From an uncultured Lachnospiraceae bacterium (GTDB lineage: Bacteria > Bacillota > Clostridia > Lachnospirales > Lachnospiraceae), in contig CAJJYZ010000020.1 in the NCBI GenBank assembly GCA_905197485.1, forward strand, positions 1 through 39,803: a stretch of 39,803 nt of DNA. Direction: 5' to 3'. Below are positions 1-8,341 of this stretch, in pieces. Numbering within the stretch: the first letter of the stretch is position 1; every line of letters starts with the position of its first letter. Position numbers and translations under genes: made by a program. The notes beneath the pieces were generated by a model that was given only the letters and a program-made list of their open reading frames with translations, had not been told where the DNA came from and made no database searches.

Positions 1-123
1 TGATATTTATATTATATCAAACATAGGCGGTACTATCTACTTTTTCAGTGCCCTCGGTGCGAACTCGTGGGGGGGTCGTTGTCCTTACGGACTATTCATT
101 TCATTTGCCTATTAGCCTCTTAT
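1..123. other. Non-coding left edge
   Basis: This stretch lies downstream of the MurE-like gene, which ends at 124. I see no supportable gene. It holds a G-run (about 70-76) and a 4-bp hairpin (GTCC TTAC GGAC, about 80-92). No convincing terminator for the MurE-like gene could be recognised, so transcription may continue past the window edge. Confidence 0.4.
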
Positions 124-1650
124 TTATGCATGTCTTTCATCATATTCTGCCAGATATTTTTTCACATACTCCACATCCGACGGACAGTCCAAATATTCGG
201 AACCGTATTTCTGTCTTGTCTCGTTTCCTTTTCCTGTAATAAGAAGAATCGACGGTTTTTCTACAGATTCAATGGCAGCCTTGATTGCCTCTCCTCTATC
301 CTCAATCATCTCATACGGGCACCCTTCTTTTTCCACATACTGGGCAATATCTCTTGAGATTTCCTCCACAGGCTCGTAGCCCGGGTCTTCTGCCGCAAGG
401 TATACTTTTTTCGCATATTTTCCTGCGATTGTTCCAAGGTCGCGACGTCTGATGAAAGCTTTCTTACCCGGACATCCGAAGATACTGATGATATCATAGT
501 CCGGATATTCTTCTTTTGTAGATGAGAATAATTTCTCAAAACTTAGTTTATTATGCGCATAGTCTACAACCGCAATTACCTGATTGTCTTTGCTGGCGTA
601 AAGCTCCATTCTTCCGCTGGAACGCGCTCTTTTTAGTCCGGAGTACATATACTCCACCGGAATTTCAAACTGTGCCGCAATCGCAATAACTGCAAGTGCA
701 TTCTCCACATTGAAAAGTCCAGGCATTGTAAGCACAAATTCTTTCTCGAATTGCGCACATTTCACCATGAATACCGTTCCATTTCCTTCTTTATGAATGT
801 CATATGCGTAAAAGTCAGCATCCGCATTCTTCGTACTGAATGTCACAACTTTTTCTGCCGCCTTCGCCGCTTCTAAAATACGTTCTGCATAATCTGCATC
901 CAGATTGACAACCGCTGTCTTTGTCTTCTGGAATATCAGAAGCTTAGAAGTAAAATAATCTTCAAAGTCTGCATGCTCAATCGGACTGATATGGTCTTCG
1001 GAAATATTCAGGAACGCTGCCACATCAAATTTCATCTCATCAACACGTCCGTATTTCAGCGCCTGGCTGGACACTTCCATCTGAAGAAATTCCATACCGC
1101 TTTCCACCGCATTGCGGATATGTCCTTGTAATTCCACCGCTTCCGGCGTTGTAATATGAGATTCCTTGGAAATCACACCGTCATAGATGTCGATGGAAGA
1201 AATCACCGCGCTGTCTCGTTTTCCCTGCGCTTCCAGATAATCGTCAACGATTGCCTTCATATAATAAACAGATGTTGATTTTCCTTTTGTTCCACCAATG
1301 CCAATCACATTGATATCTTCCCATGCCGCGTTGAAAAACAGGTTCGCCAGTATCGGCATCGCTTTTCGGATATCTGTTACAATCATATGTGGAACTTCCT
1401 GTTCCGCTTCATAACATACTTCACTCACATAGCATACCGCTCCGCGTCTTAGCGCTTCCTGCAAATATTCTTCTTTGAACGCGGCGCCTTTACAAATAAA
1501 CAGAGTATTGTCTGTCACCTCTTTTGAGTCGTAAGTTAAGTTTGCAATTTCCACTTCCTCTTTCCCGAAGCACTCCGCCTTTACAAGAAGTCCGCGTTTC
1601 TCCAAAAGCTCCGCGAATTTCTTCATTGTATGATTTATCATCTGGGCCAT
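124..1650 (-). CDS. MurE-like Mur ligase (UDP-MurNAc-peptide synthase family)
   Basis: 508 aa Mur-family ATP-dependent amide ligase, cytoplasmic. Visible in order: a MurE-type N-terminal domain; the central ATPase domain with P-loop GTKGKST (120-126), SSQAL (194-198) and the position of the carbamylated lysine (K236 in YFTSKLLIF); and a C-terminal domain with VDYAH (362-366) and GKGNET (473-478). Canonical MurE has GTNGKT, SSHAL, D-N-P-R (diaminopimelate) or a related D-N-P signature, and GKGHE. Here these read GTKGKST, SSQAL, EDPG (421-424) and GKGNE, so the accepted amino acid and perhaps the nucleotide substrate differ. The start has GGGAGG six bases upstream. It is the second gene after an ATP-grasp ligase, 17 bp apart, so they are probably co-transcribed. 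It may be an accessory MurE paralogue or a ligase of another peptide; the general family is secure, the substrate is not. Confidence 0.85.
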   Translation of the reverse strand: MAQMINHTMKKFAELLEKRGLLVKAECFGKEEVEIANLTYDSKEVTDNTLFICKGAAFKEEYLQEALRRGAVCYVSEVCYEAEQEVPHMIVTDIRKAMPILANLFFNAAWEDINVIGIGGTKGKSTSVYYMKAIVDDYLEAQGKRDSAVISSIDIYDGVISKESHITTPEAVELQGHIRNAVESGMEFLQMEVSSQALKYGRVDEMKFDVAAFLNISEDHISPIEHADFEDYFTSKLLIFQKTKTAVVNLDADYAERILEAAKAAEKVVTFSTKNADADFYAYDIHKEGNGTVFMVKCAQFEKEFVLTMPGLFNVENALAVIAIAAQFEIPVEYMYSGLKRARSSGRMELYASKDNQVIAVVDYAHNKLSFEKLFSSTKEEYPDYDIISIFGCPGKKAFIRRRDLGTIAGKYAKKVYLAAEDPGYEPVEEISRDIAQYVEKEGCPYEMIEDRGEAIKAAIESVEKPSILLITGKGNETRQKYGSEYLDCPSDVEYVKKYLAEYDERHA

Positions 1651-1667
1651 AATCTTCCTCCCGCTTT

Positions 1668-2879
1668 TTAGCTGTAATATTTTTTAAATTTCACAAAGTG
1701 ACTCAAATATGTTCTCGTCATCGCATACATACGTTTTAAGCCTCTGTCCTTCTTGAAGAAAAGAGGATTCACAACCTTTTTCTGCTGTATCAGTTTCTTC
1801 ATCTTAGCTTTCAAGGCTTCATCCTTCACATATTTGAATGCGACTGCTTTCGGAACAACGGTCCATAAGTGCTCCTCTTTGGCAAACTCTGCCGGAAGTT
1901 CCTTGCCATATACATACTCTTCGACGATATATTTTGCAACGTTAAATCCGGAACCCGTCACATAATAATTACTTCTTCCCTGTCTTGTATTAATCTCAAA
2001 GAACTTAAATTTTCCATCTCGCGTATCATACTTGATATCAAAATTAGAAAATCCAACATAATGAATATCCTCTAAAAGCGCCTTCGCCTTCATCATCAAT
2101 TCTTTATTCGGCTCTGTGATGATTAACGCATGATTTCCAAGCCCTCTCGGTGTGTGCTCTTCCAGAAGAACATGTCCAAGACACATCATCTTTACTTTGC
2201 CGTTTCTGTCAGAATAGGAAGTCAGCACGCGCATATACTCATCATTTCCCGGAATCGTATCCTGAATAATCAGCTCATCCTCATACCCTGCTCCGTAAAT
2301 GTCTGAAATTGCCTGTTCCAGTTCCTTTCGATTCTCAATCTTATAAATCTTCTTCTGTGTTTCGAACGGATGCTCCCAATATGTCACACTGTTCGAAGGC
2401 TTCAGGATAACCGGATAAGGAAAGTTCATCTCAAAATCAAGCCCCATATCCTTTGTATACACAATCGTACCCGGATAATCAATGCCATGCTTTTCACACA
2501 GTTCATAAAACAGACTCTTCTGCTGTAATTCATCCATCAAATCAAAATCTATATACGGCGCGATAATATTCTTCTCAAGCTGATTCTTATACTTACTGAT
2601 TAACGCAACATAATTGTCGCCGCATCCGACTGCAACAATCTTCTTATCCGCATGTTTTCTTGCAAACCCATTCAGATTCTTTAAGAAAAATTCATCGTCG
2701 TCGTTCTTCGGGTTTGCACTATATATTGTAATCTTACTGTTATAGCTTGGTCCTGACGGATATTTTCCAAACACATAAGTCTTTACCTGATACTGCTCAT
2801 AAAACGCGCGGGCAACACTGTATGTATTGATATCTCCGCCGAGAGCTACCGGAATAAATTCTCTTTCTTTAAACTCCAT
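1668..2879 (-). CDS. ATP-grasp carboxylate-amine ligase, D-aspartate-ligase-like
   Basis: 403 aa soluble ATP-grasp protein. The N-terminal part has a Rossmann-like preATP-grasp start (VALGGDINTYSVARAF). The central part carries the ATP-binding lysine region (PYPVILKPSNS, about 195-205). The C-terminal part has the Mg-binding signature FFEINTRQGRSNYY (about 314-327). Length and layout match carboxylate-amine ligases such as the enterococcal D-aspartate ligase (about 420 aa), which adds D-Asp to the side-chain amine of the peptidoglycan stem peptide; that match is from family knowledge. First gene of a two-gene operon with the MurE-like ligase. A consensus promoter lies upstream, and the start has GAGGAG about 8 bases before it. 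Attaching an amino acid to a MurE product is the natural inference. Cyanophycin-type chemistry, which also combines ATP-grasp and Mur-ligase modules, is an alternative. Confidence 0.75.
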   Translation of the reverse strand: MEFKEREFIPVALGGDINTYSVARAFYEQYQVKTYVFGKYPSGPSYNSKITIYSANPKNDDDEFFLKNLNGFARKHADKKIVAVGCGDNYVALISKYKNQLEKNIIAPYIDFDLMDELQQKSLFYELCEKHGIDYPGTIVYTKDMGLDFEMNFPYPVILKPSNSVTYWEHPFETQKKIYKIENRKELEQAISDIYGAGYEDELIIQDTIPGNDEYMRVLTSYSDRNGKVKMMCLGHVLLEEHTPRGLGNHALIITEPNKELMMKAKALLEDIHYVGFSNFDIKYDTRDGKFKFFEINTRQGRSNYYVTGSGFNVAKYIVEEYVYGKELPAEFAKEEHLWTVVPKAVAFKYVKDEALKAKMKKLIQQKKVVNPLFFKKDRGLKRMYAMTRTYLSHFVKFKKYYS

Positions 2880-2913
2880 GGTCTTCTCCTCTTTTCGATT
2901 TTCATATCATTTT

Positions 2914-2942
2914 ATTATATCGCATTCCCTATATAGTGTCAA
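2914..2942 (-). promoter_or_regulatory. Sigma-A promoter of the ATP-grasp/MurE-like operon
   Basis: On the minus strand TTGACA (2937-2942), a 17-bp spacer and TATAAT (2914-2919) form an exact consensus promoter about 35 bases upstream of the ATP-grasp start codon. Confidence 0.85.
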
Positions 2943-2975
2943 ATTTCACTTCTTCCGTTTTTTCGAATGTTTTTC

Positions 2976-3003
2976 TTGAGATATCTTTTGAAAATGCTAT
3001 AAT
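2976..3003 (+). promoter_or_regulatory. Sigma-A promoter of pepT
   Basis: TTGAGA (2976-2981), a 16-bp spacer and TATAAT (2998-3003) lie 39 bases before the pepT start. The pepT ribosome site AAAGGAG is at 3026-3032. Confidence 0.7.
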
Positions 3004-3042
3004 AGAGGTAGCGAAAATTCTTGACAAAGGAGATATTTAAAA

Positions 3043-4260
3043 ATGAGAGCTTATGAAAGATTATTAAAGTATGTCGTAGTGCGTACTCCAAGTGATGAGA
3101 ACTCTTCTACAGTTCCTTCTTCACCATGCCAGTTTGAACTTGGCAAACTCTTAGTAGAGGAATTAAAAGAGTTGGGGATTGACAATGCCTACATGGATGA
3201 GAAAGGATTCGTATATGGTAAATTACCTGCGACTGCAGGATGCGAAGATAAAGTAAAATTAGGCTTTATCGCACATATGGATACTGTTGCAGATTTCTGC
3301 GACCATGACATCGTTCCTGTGATTACAGAGAACTACAACGGAGAGGATTTCCCACTCGGAACAAGCGGACGTACTCTTACATTAACAGATTTCCCACATC
3401 TTGCAAATTACAAAGGCCGCACACTCATTACATCCGACGGAACTACTATCCTCGGTGTTGATGACAAAGCCGGTATTGCAGAGATTATGACAATGTTAGA
3501 GAAAGTTATCTCCGAGAACATTCCTCATGGACAGATTTGTGTTGCATTTACTCCTGACGAAGAAATCGGAACCGGCGCTCAGAGCTTCAATGTGGAAGCC
3601 TTCGACGCAGACTTTGGTTATACATTAGACGGAGACGGAGCCGGCGAGATTCAGTTCGAGAACTTCAACGCATACAAAGCAGACTTTGAAATCACAGGTG
3701 TGAGCGTTCACCCTGGTTCAAGTAAAGACGTGATGATTAACGCAAGCTTAGTTGCTATGGAGATTAACTCTATGCTTCCTTCCGGAGAGACACCAAGAGG
3801 AACCGAAGGATATGAGGGATTCTATCACTTAATGAGCATGTCAGGCGACGTAAGCAGTGCAAAACTTTCTTACATCGTAAGAGACCATGACGCTTCTCTT
3901 ATGACAGCAAGACTGAATACTCTCCGCCATATCGAGAAATTGATGAACGAGAAATGGGGCGAAGGTATCGTAAAATTAACGATTTCCGAGCAGTACAAGA
4001 ATATGTCCACAATCATTGCAGATTGCATGCACTTAATCGACAATGCGAAGGTAGCATGTGAAAGAGCCAATGTGGTACCTCAGGTACTCCCGATTCGTGG
4101 CGGTACAGATGGATGCCAGTTAAGCTTCAGAGGACTTCCTTGCCCGAACCTCGGAACAGGTGGACATGGATATCATGGACCATTCGAACACTGTACAGTA
4201 GAAGGAATGGATGAGGCAACTGCTGTTATCGTAGAACTTGTAAAGATTTACGCGGAATAA
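3043..4260 (+). CDS. pepT: Peptidase T (tripeptide aminopeptidase, M20B)
   Basis: 405 aa, the usual length of peptidase T, a cytoplasmic di-zinc enzyme releasing the N-terminal residue of tripeptides. Visible metal and catalytic motifs: HMDT (H78, D80), GVDDKAG (D140), PDEEIG (E173-E174, the first being the general base), LDGDG (D196) and the C-terminal GGHGYHGPFE with the last zinc-binding histidine. The dimerisation (lid) domain lies between about 205 and 315. The start is fixed by AAAGGAG ten bases upstream and its own promoter. It stands alone, divergent from the cell-wall ligase operon, and is followed by a short hairpin and the MATE gene. Confidence 0.96.
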   Translation: MRAYERLLKYVVVRTPSDENSSTVPSSPCQFELGKLLVEELKELGIDNAYMDEKGFVYGKLPATAGCEDKVKLGFIAHMDTVADFCDHDIVPVITENYNGEDFPLGTSGRTLTLTDFPHLANYKGRTLITSDGTTILGVDDKAGIAEIMTMLEKVISENIPHGQICVAFTPDEEIGTGAQSFNVEAFDADFGYTLDGDGAGEIQFENFNAYKADFEITGVSVHPGSSKDVMINASLVAMEINSMLPSGETPRGTEGYEGFYHLMSMSGDVSSAKLSYIVRDHDASLMTARLNTLRHIEKLMNEKWGEGIVKLTISEQYKNMSTIIADCMHLIDNAKVACERANVVPQVLPIRGGTDGCQLSFRGLPCPNLGTGGHGYHGPFEHCTVEGMDEATAVIVELVKIYAE

Positions 4261-4289
4261 GCCATCACATATTTATAAACAGCAATGGA

Positions 4290-4317
4290 AACGCACCGGT
4301 CTTTTGGCTGGTGCGTT
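4290..4317 (+). terminator. Hairpin between pepT and the MATE gene
   Basis: AACGCACC (4290-4297) pairs perfectly with GGTGCGTT (4310-4317). No T-run follows, so it is a weak terminator, an attenuator or an mRNA-stabilising hairpin rather than a textbook terminator. Confidence 0.5.
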
Positions 4318-4358
4318 CCTGGTTCCAAACAAAATTCAATCCAGGAAAGGAGTCAGAT

Positions 4359-5690
4359 ATGGCAAAAGACATGACAAAAGGAAATATTACTTCACAACTG
4401 ATTTCCTTCACAATTCCTCTCGTTCTTGGCAATCTTTTTCAGTTGACCTACAACGCTGCTGATTCCGTCATCGTCGGAAAATTTCTCGGCGATAGCGCGC
4501 TGGCTTCTGTCGGCACAGCAGGTCCGGTTATGAACCTTGTCATCCTGTTCTTCAGCGGGATGTGTATGGGCGCAGGGATTCTGATGAGCACCATGTTCGG
4601 AGCAAAAAATTATGAAAAACTGGAAAAGGAAATCAGCACCTCCCTCATCGGCGGGCTCTTCCTTTCGATATGTATCAGCCTGTTCATGCTTTTCTTCGCC
4701 ACGCCAATCCTTCGTCTGATGCGCGTTCCGAGCGAAGTACTCGCCGGAGCTTCCGGATATCTGCGAATCATTTTTGCCGGACTTATTTTTACGTTTATTT
4801 ACAATTTCCTGTCAAATACATTGCGCGCCCTGGGAGACAGTAAGACACCCCTTTATTTTCTCACAATTAGCGCAGTACTCAATATCATATTGGACCTTTT
4901 ATTTGTCGTTGGATTTCGCTGGGGCGTCAATGGGAGCGCCATCGCGACAGTCTTAAGCGGGGCTCTTTGCTGTCTTTTTTGTGCGATTCATATTAAACGA
5001 AACGTTCCCATTCTTTGTCTTGGGAAAAAGTGGTTTGTCTTTGAGAAATCATTGCTGACACAGACGTTTTCTTACGGAATTACAAGCGCATTGCAGCTCA
5101 TGTGTGTACAGCTCGGAAAACTATTTGTTCAATCCATGGTAAATGCCAGAGGAATCGCATTCATGGCAGCGTTCACAGCGACAAACCGGGTCGATGATTT
5201 TGCTCTGACACCCCAGCAGAATATCGCCCATGCTACCACCACATTCATGGCACAAAATAAAGGCGCCGGGCAGACAAAACGAATGAAACAAGGCTTCCTC
5301 CGCGGCTCATTCGTCCAGTTTATCTATACAGCCGTCACACTCACCCTTGTATTTTTGTTTGCGAAACCGATTGTTCAGCTCTTTTTGTCCGGGGATTCGA
5401 CAGATTCGCTCTCTTTCGCAGTCACTTATCTGCAGATAATCGCTCTCATGTATCTCATCTCGGGAACTACAAATATTCTGCAAGGATTCTTCAGAGGAAC
5501 CGGTGATTTAAAAATTACATTACTCAGTTCTTTAACGAATATCATTACCCGCGTCATTTTCACGTTCCTCTTCCTGAATGTGATGCACAAAGGATTCGGA
5601 AGCCTTGCCTGGGCGAATGCCGCAGGGTGGATTGCCATGCTCCTTCTGGAATTCCCATTACTCATCCATTACTGGAAAAAACTCAAATAA
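4359..5690 (+). CDS. MATE-family multidrug/cation antiporter
   Basis: 443 aa polytopic membrane protein with about 12 hydrophobic segments arranged as two MatE halves. The N-terminus TKGNITSQLISFTIPLVLGNLF followed by a YNAADSVIVGKFLGDSALASVG segment is typical of clostridial MATE (DinF/NorM-like) exporters that expel cationic compounds using Na+ or H+ gradients. I start it at ATG 4359, preceded by AGGAAAGGAG; an upstream GTG at 4311 in frame lies within the preceding hairpin and has no ribosome site. No regulator adjoins it; the substrate cannot be predicted. Confidence 0.92.
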   Translation: MAKDMTKGNITSQLISFTIPLVLGNLFQLTYNAADSVIVGKFLGDSALASVGTAGPVMNLVILFFSGMCMGAGILMSTMFGAKNYEKLEKEISTSLIGGLFLSICISLFMLFFATPILRLMRVPSEVLAGASGYLRIIFAGLIFTFIYNFLSNTLRALGDSKTPLYFLTISAVLNIILDLLFVVGFRWGVNGSAIATVLSGALCCLFCAIHIKRNVPILCLGKKWFVFEKSLLTQTFSYGITSALQLMCVQLGKLFVQSMVNARGIAFMAAFTATNRVDDFALTPQQNIAHATTTFMAQNKGAGQTKRMKQGFLRGSFVQFIYTAVTLTLVFLFAKPIVQLFLSGDSTDSLSFAVTYLQIIALMYLISGTTNILQGFFRGTGDLKITLLSSLTNIITRVIFTFLFLNVMHKGFGSLAWANAAGWIAMLLLEFPLLIHYWKKLK

Positions 5691-5695
5691 TACAA

Positions 5696-5740
5696 CAGGC
5701 ACAAAAGCATATCTGATTTTTCAGATTCCTCTTGTGCCTG
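5696..5740. terminator. Bidirectional terminator
   Basis: CAGGCACAA (5696-5704) pairs with TTGTGCCTG (5732-5740), and the inner ATCTGA/TCAGAT pairs across a T4 loop. It separates the convergent MATE gene and the DUF4143 ATPase gene. Confidence 0.75.
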
Positions 5741-5758
5741 TGTGACTTTCAGTTTCTT

Positions 5759-6961
5759 CTAAATATAGCTATCCAACAGCAAAAATTTTCGGATATTCAT
5801 ATGCTTAATTCCGTTTCGACTTCTGTTTATCTCATCCATTGAGACCACATATTTCGGATAATTATCTGGTATCTTTTCCAAAACCGAGAACTCTCTTTCA
5901 ACCGTTTCTTCACTTGCCAATAAATAGGTGATCTGTATATAGCACTTCTCAGAGCCCTTCTGTGCAACAAAATCCACTTCCTGACGCTCTGCTTTTCCTA
6001 TATATATTTCATATCCTCTTCTACGCAGTTCCATGTATACAATATTCTCAAGTGTCTGCTGTATATCCCGCATGTTATTTCCATAGACCGCCTCACGTAT
6101 TCCATGGTCAGCGATATAGGACTTTTCTTGAAATTTAAGCAATTTCTTCCCAAGCACATCTGCCCGCGTAACCATATGAAGCAAGCATGCAGTCTGGCAA
6201 TATTCAAGATAATTATAAAGTGTCTCGGCAGAAATCGTCCGGTTCTCACTCTTCATATACTTTACAATATTTCCTGCCGAAAATGTTGTTCCAATACCTG
6301 CTATAAAATATAGCAATACCCTTTTAAACTGCTCTACGTCTCTAATTTTATTTCTCTGTACAATGTCTTTTAAAACAATAGAGTCATAAATGTCTCTTAA
6401 ATACTGTTTACTGCTCTCATCGTCAAACGGAAACTGGTATAAAAATGGCATCCCTCCTCTTGTAAGGTATGTCTGAAACACTTCTGCTTCCGACTGTTCC
6501 GGCACTGCCTCCAGCACTTCTGCAAATGAAAACGGGTATATCTTAAATTCTACATAGCGTCCTCCAAGATATGTGGCTAACTCCCCTGAAAGCATCTTCG
6601 CATTGGAGCCTGTAATATAAATATCCACATCAAAATCTATCATAAGAGAATTGATTACTTTTTCCCATCCCGGAAGTTCTTGTATTTCATCGAAGAACAA
6701 GTATACTTTCTCCTTCTGTGTTTTTACGAATTCTTTGACCGTATGATACGTTTCTTCTGCCGATTTTACATAAGAAAATGCACCCGTTTCAAAATTTACA
6801 GATAGAAAATGGTCCTCATTCACTCCCTGTTCTATCAAGTCTTTCTTAATCAGTTCCAGTAGAACAGATTTTCCACATCGTCTAATCCCGGTCAGCACTT
6901 TTACGACCTCTTTATGCATAAATGGCCGTATCCTTTTTAAATATTCTTCTCTCTTAACCAT
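5759..6961 (-). CDS. AAA+ ATPase with DUF4143 domain
   Basis: 400 aa. The N-terminal AAA_14 domain has Walker A GIRRCGKS (about 25-32), Walker B YLFFDEIQ (about 88-95) and the sensor-like ITGSNAKML. The middle holds a winged-helix-like region. The C-terminal DUF4143 part ends in a nuclease-like fold signature (QEVDFVAQKGSEKCYIQIT) resembling the PD-(D/E)XK core. This is a very widespread single-gene family in gut anaerobes; its cellular role is unknown. The ribosome site GGGAGG precedes the ATG. Its own promoter is at 7006-7034, with a perfect 10-bp inverted repeat just upstream of the -35. Confidence 0.92.
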   Translation of the reverse strand: MVKREEYLKRIRPFMHKEVVKVLTGIRRCGKSVLLELIKKDLIEQGVNEDHFLSVNFETGAFSYVKSAEETYHTVKEFVKTQKEKVYLFFDEIQELPGWEKVINSLMIDFDVDIYITGSNAKMLSGELATYLGGRYVEFKIYPFSFAEVLEAVPEQSEAEVFQTYLTRGGMPFLYQFPFDDESSKQYLRDIYDSIVLKDIVQRNKIRDVEQFKRVLLYFIAGIGTTFSAGNIVKYMKSENRTISAETLYNYLEYCQTACLLHMVTRADVLGKKLLKFQEKSYIADHGIREAVYGNNMRDIQQTLENIVYMELRRRGYEIYIGKAERQEVDFVAQKGSEKCYIQITYLLASEETVEREFSVLEKIPDNYPKYVVSMDEINRSRNGIKHMNIRKFLLLDSYI

Positions 6962-7005
6962 TACGTTATACCTCCCTCTTATAAAGATATGTCATGTTTT
7001 ATACA

Positions 7006-7034
7006 AGTATACCGTAATCCTTACCTATTTTCAA
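7006..7034 (-). promoter_or_regulatory. Promoter of the DUF4143 ATPase gene
   Basis: On the minus strand TTGAAA (7029-7034), a 17-bp spacer and TATACT (7006-7011) lie about 45 bases upstream of the start codon. Confidence 0.65.
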
Positions 7035-7036
7035 CA

Positions 7037-7062
7037 ATAGTTTTCGTTATATCGAAAACTAT
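7037..7062. promoter_or_regulatory. Perfect 10-bp inverted repeat (operator or hairpin)
   Basis: ATAGTTTTCG (7037-7046), a six-base loop and CGAAAACTAT (7053-7062). It sits two bases upstream of the -35 of the ATPase promoter on the minus strand, where a regulator could bind. Confidence 0.5.
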
Positions 7063-7064
7063 CG

Positions 7065-7211
7065 TTTTTTATAGAATAGGAAATTCCGCCGGAATCCTAT
7101 TCTATAAAAAACACACTTCGTGTGAAAATGCGCAGCTCGCGGCAATGAAATTAGTCATTCAGACACCGCTCGCGCGCGGAGAATCTCGCTTGCGAGATTC
7201 TTTTTTATTTT
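7065..7211 (+). other. Structured non-coding element ending in a terminator
   Basis: This is most of the gene-free gap 6962-7279. In order it holds a long hairpin with 16-bp arms 7065-7080 and 7096-7111 plus an inner ATTCC/GGAAT stem; a CACAC TTC GTGTG hairpin (7112-7124); a GC-rich stretch (7130-7180, including CGCGCGCGG); and a textbook rho-independent terminator GAATCTCG CTTG CGAGATTC followed by T6ATTTT (7181-7211). No reading frame explains it. It could be a small RNA gene, the end of a decayed gene, or a dispersed intergenic repeat. Confidence 0.5.
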
Positions 7212-7217
7212 ATCCTA

Positions 7218-7246
7218 TTGACATCTCATTTGTTATAGTGTACTAT
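7218..7246 (+). promoter_or_regulatory. Promoter and operator of the GntR-ABC cassette
   Basis: TTGACA (7218-7223), a 17-bp spacer and TACTAT (7241-7246). The palindrome ATAGT-GT-ACTAT (7235-7246) covers the -10 element, and a related ACTATATCACTAGT follows. A site masking the -10 fits autorepression by the GntR protein encoded 34 bases downstream. Confidence 0.7.
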
Positions 7247-7279
7247 CTAACTATATCACTAGTGCAAAAGGAGGTACAC

Positions 7280-7645
7280 ATGAACTACAATGCAGAAATA
7301 CCTATTTACCTACAAGTAATTCAAGATATCAAGAAAAAAATGGTACAAGGGAAAATTCAACCAGGCGAGAAGCTCCCCTCGAATCGCGAACTTGCAGTTC
7401 TATACAAAATCAATCAGAACACTGCGGCGCGTATTTATAAAGAAATGGAAATCGCCGGATATTGTTATACCAAGCGGGGAATTGGTACATTCGTAGTGGA
7501 GGATGGAAAGATGTTTGAACAAATCAAAGAAGAAATGGCAGAAGAATTGTTGCGAACTTTTATGAACGGTATGCGGGACCTTGGATATCACAAAGACGAT
7601 ATTATTTTTCAAATTGCGGATTATAAGGAGGAGGAAGTAAAATGA
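7280..7645 (+). CDS. GntR-family (YtrA-type) transcriptional regulator
   Basis: 121 aa. The N-terminal winged helix carries the GntR signature PIYLQVIQDIKKKMVQG, then KLPSNRELA and NTAARIYKEME. It has only a short C-terminal helix pair, as in the YtrA subfamily, which controls neighbouring ABC transporters. I start at ATG 7280, preceded by AAAGGAGG (7267-7274); in-frame codons further upstream run through the hairpin region and are not credible. Its last codons overlap the next gene (ATGA at 7642-7645), so regulator and ABC ATPase are translationally coupled. The ligand is unknown; related systems respond to cell-wall antibiotics. Confidence 0.92.
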   Translation: MNYNAEIPIYLQVIQDIKKKMVQGKIQPGEKLPSNRELAVLYKINQNTAARIYKEMEIAGYCYTKRGIGTFVVEDGKMFEQIKEEMAEELLRTFMNGMRDLGYHKDDIIFQIADYKEEEVK

Positions 7646-8328
7646 TTCTGGAATGCAGAAACTTAAATAAAACATTTATCAATAAAAAAGCGGTCATCGA
7701 TTTTAATATCAAACTCCAGGAAGGAAAAATCTACGGACTTCTCGGGGAGAACGGAAGCGGAAAAACAACCTGGATGAAAATGCTCTCAGGACTGACAAAG
7801 CCAACTTCAGGAGATATCATTTTCAAAGGACATACATGGGATTATCACGACAAGAGTGAAATCGCCTATATGTCTACCGAGCCTTTTTTCTATGACTTTA
7901 TGACAGTAGAAAGCGTCGGACAGTATTACGAGGATTTCTTCCATGATTTTAATAGAGAAAAATACCGCAAGCTCATTCAACGTGTCGGGTTAAATGAAAC
8001 TCTAAAAATCAGGAACTTATCCACCGGTATGTCGGCAAAGTTAAAAGTAGTCGCAACGTTATCTCGAAACGCGTCTCTTTATCTTCTTGACGAACCGCTA
8101 AATGGCATCGATTACAAGGCAAGAGAAGAAATCGTATCCATCATTTTAGAGGAGGCGGTAGAAACCAACTGCTTTGTCATCTCTACACACTTGATTGAAG
8201 AAGTGGAAAGTTTTGTAGATGAAGCTATCTTCGTCAAGAACGGTCAGATTCTTCTTCAGACAGAATTAGAAGATGAACGCCGTCAAAACGGAAAATCTAT
8301 CAGCAATATTTATATGGAAATTATGTAG
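7642..8328 (+). CDS. ABC transporter ATP-binding protein (YtrB/CcmA-like)
   Basis: 228 aa single ATPase domain: Walker A GENGSGKTT (about 36-44), signature LSTGM (about 126-130), Walker B LYLLDEPLNGID (about 149-160) and H-loop STH (about 181-183). It is short and lacks an extra C-terminal domain. It powers the membrane protein encoded 13 bases downstream, under control of the GntR gene that overlaps its start. Confidence 0.94.
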   Translation: MILECRNLNKTFINKKAVIDFNIKLQEGKIYGLLGENGSGKTTWMKMLSGLTKPTSGDIIFKGHTWDYHDKSEIAYMSTEPFFYDFMTVESVGQYYEDFFHDFNREKYRKLIQRVGLNETLKIRNLSTGMSAKLKVVATLSRNASLYLLDEPLNGIDYKAREEIVSIILEEAVETNCFVISTHLIEEVESFVDEAIFVKNGQILLQTELEDERRQNGKSISNIYMEIM

Positions 8329-8341
8329 GAGGCTTATTACT

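Noticed and set aside
6989..7279. N-terminal extension of the GntR protein
   Set aside because: The in-frame codons cross a terminator and the promoter; the ATG at 7280 has an excellent ribosome site and fits the family length.
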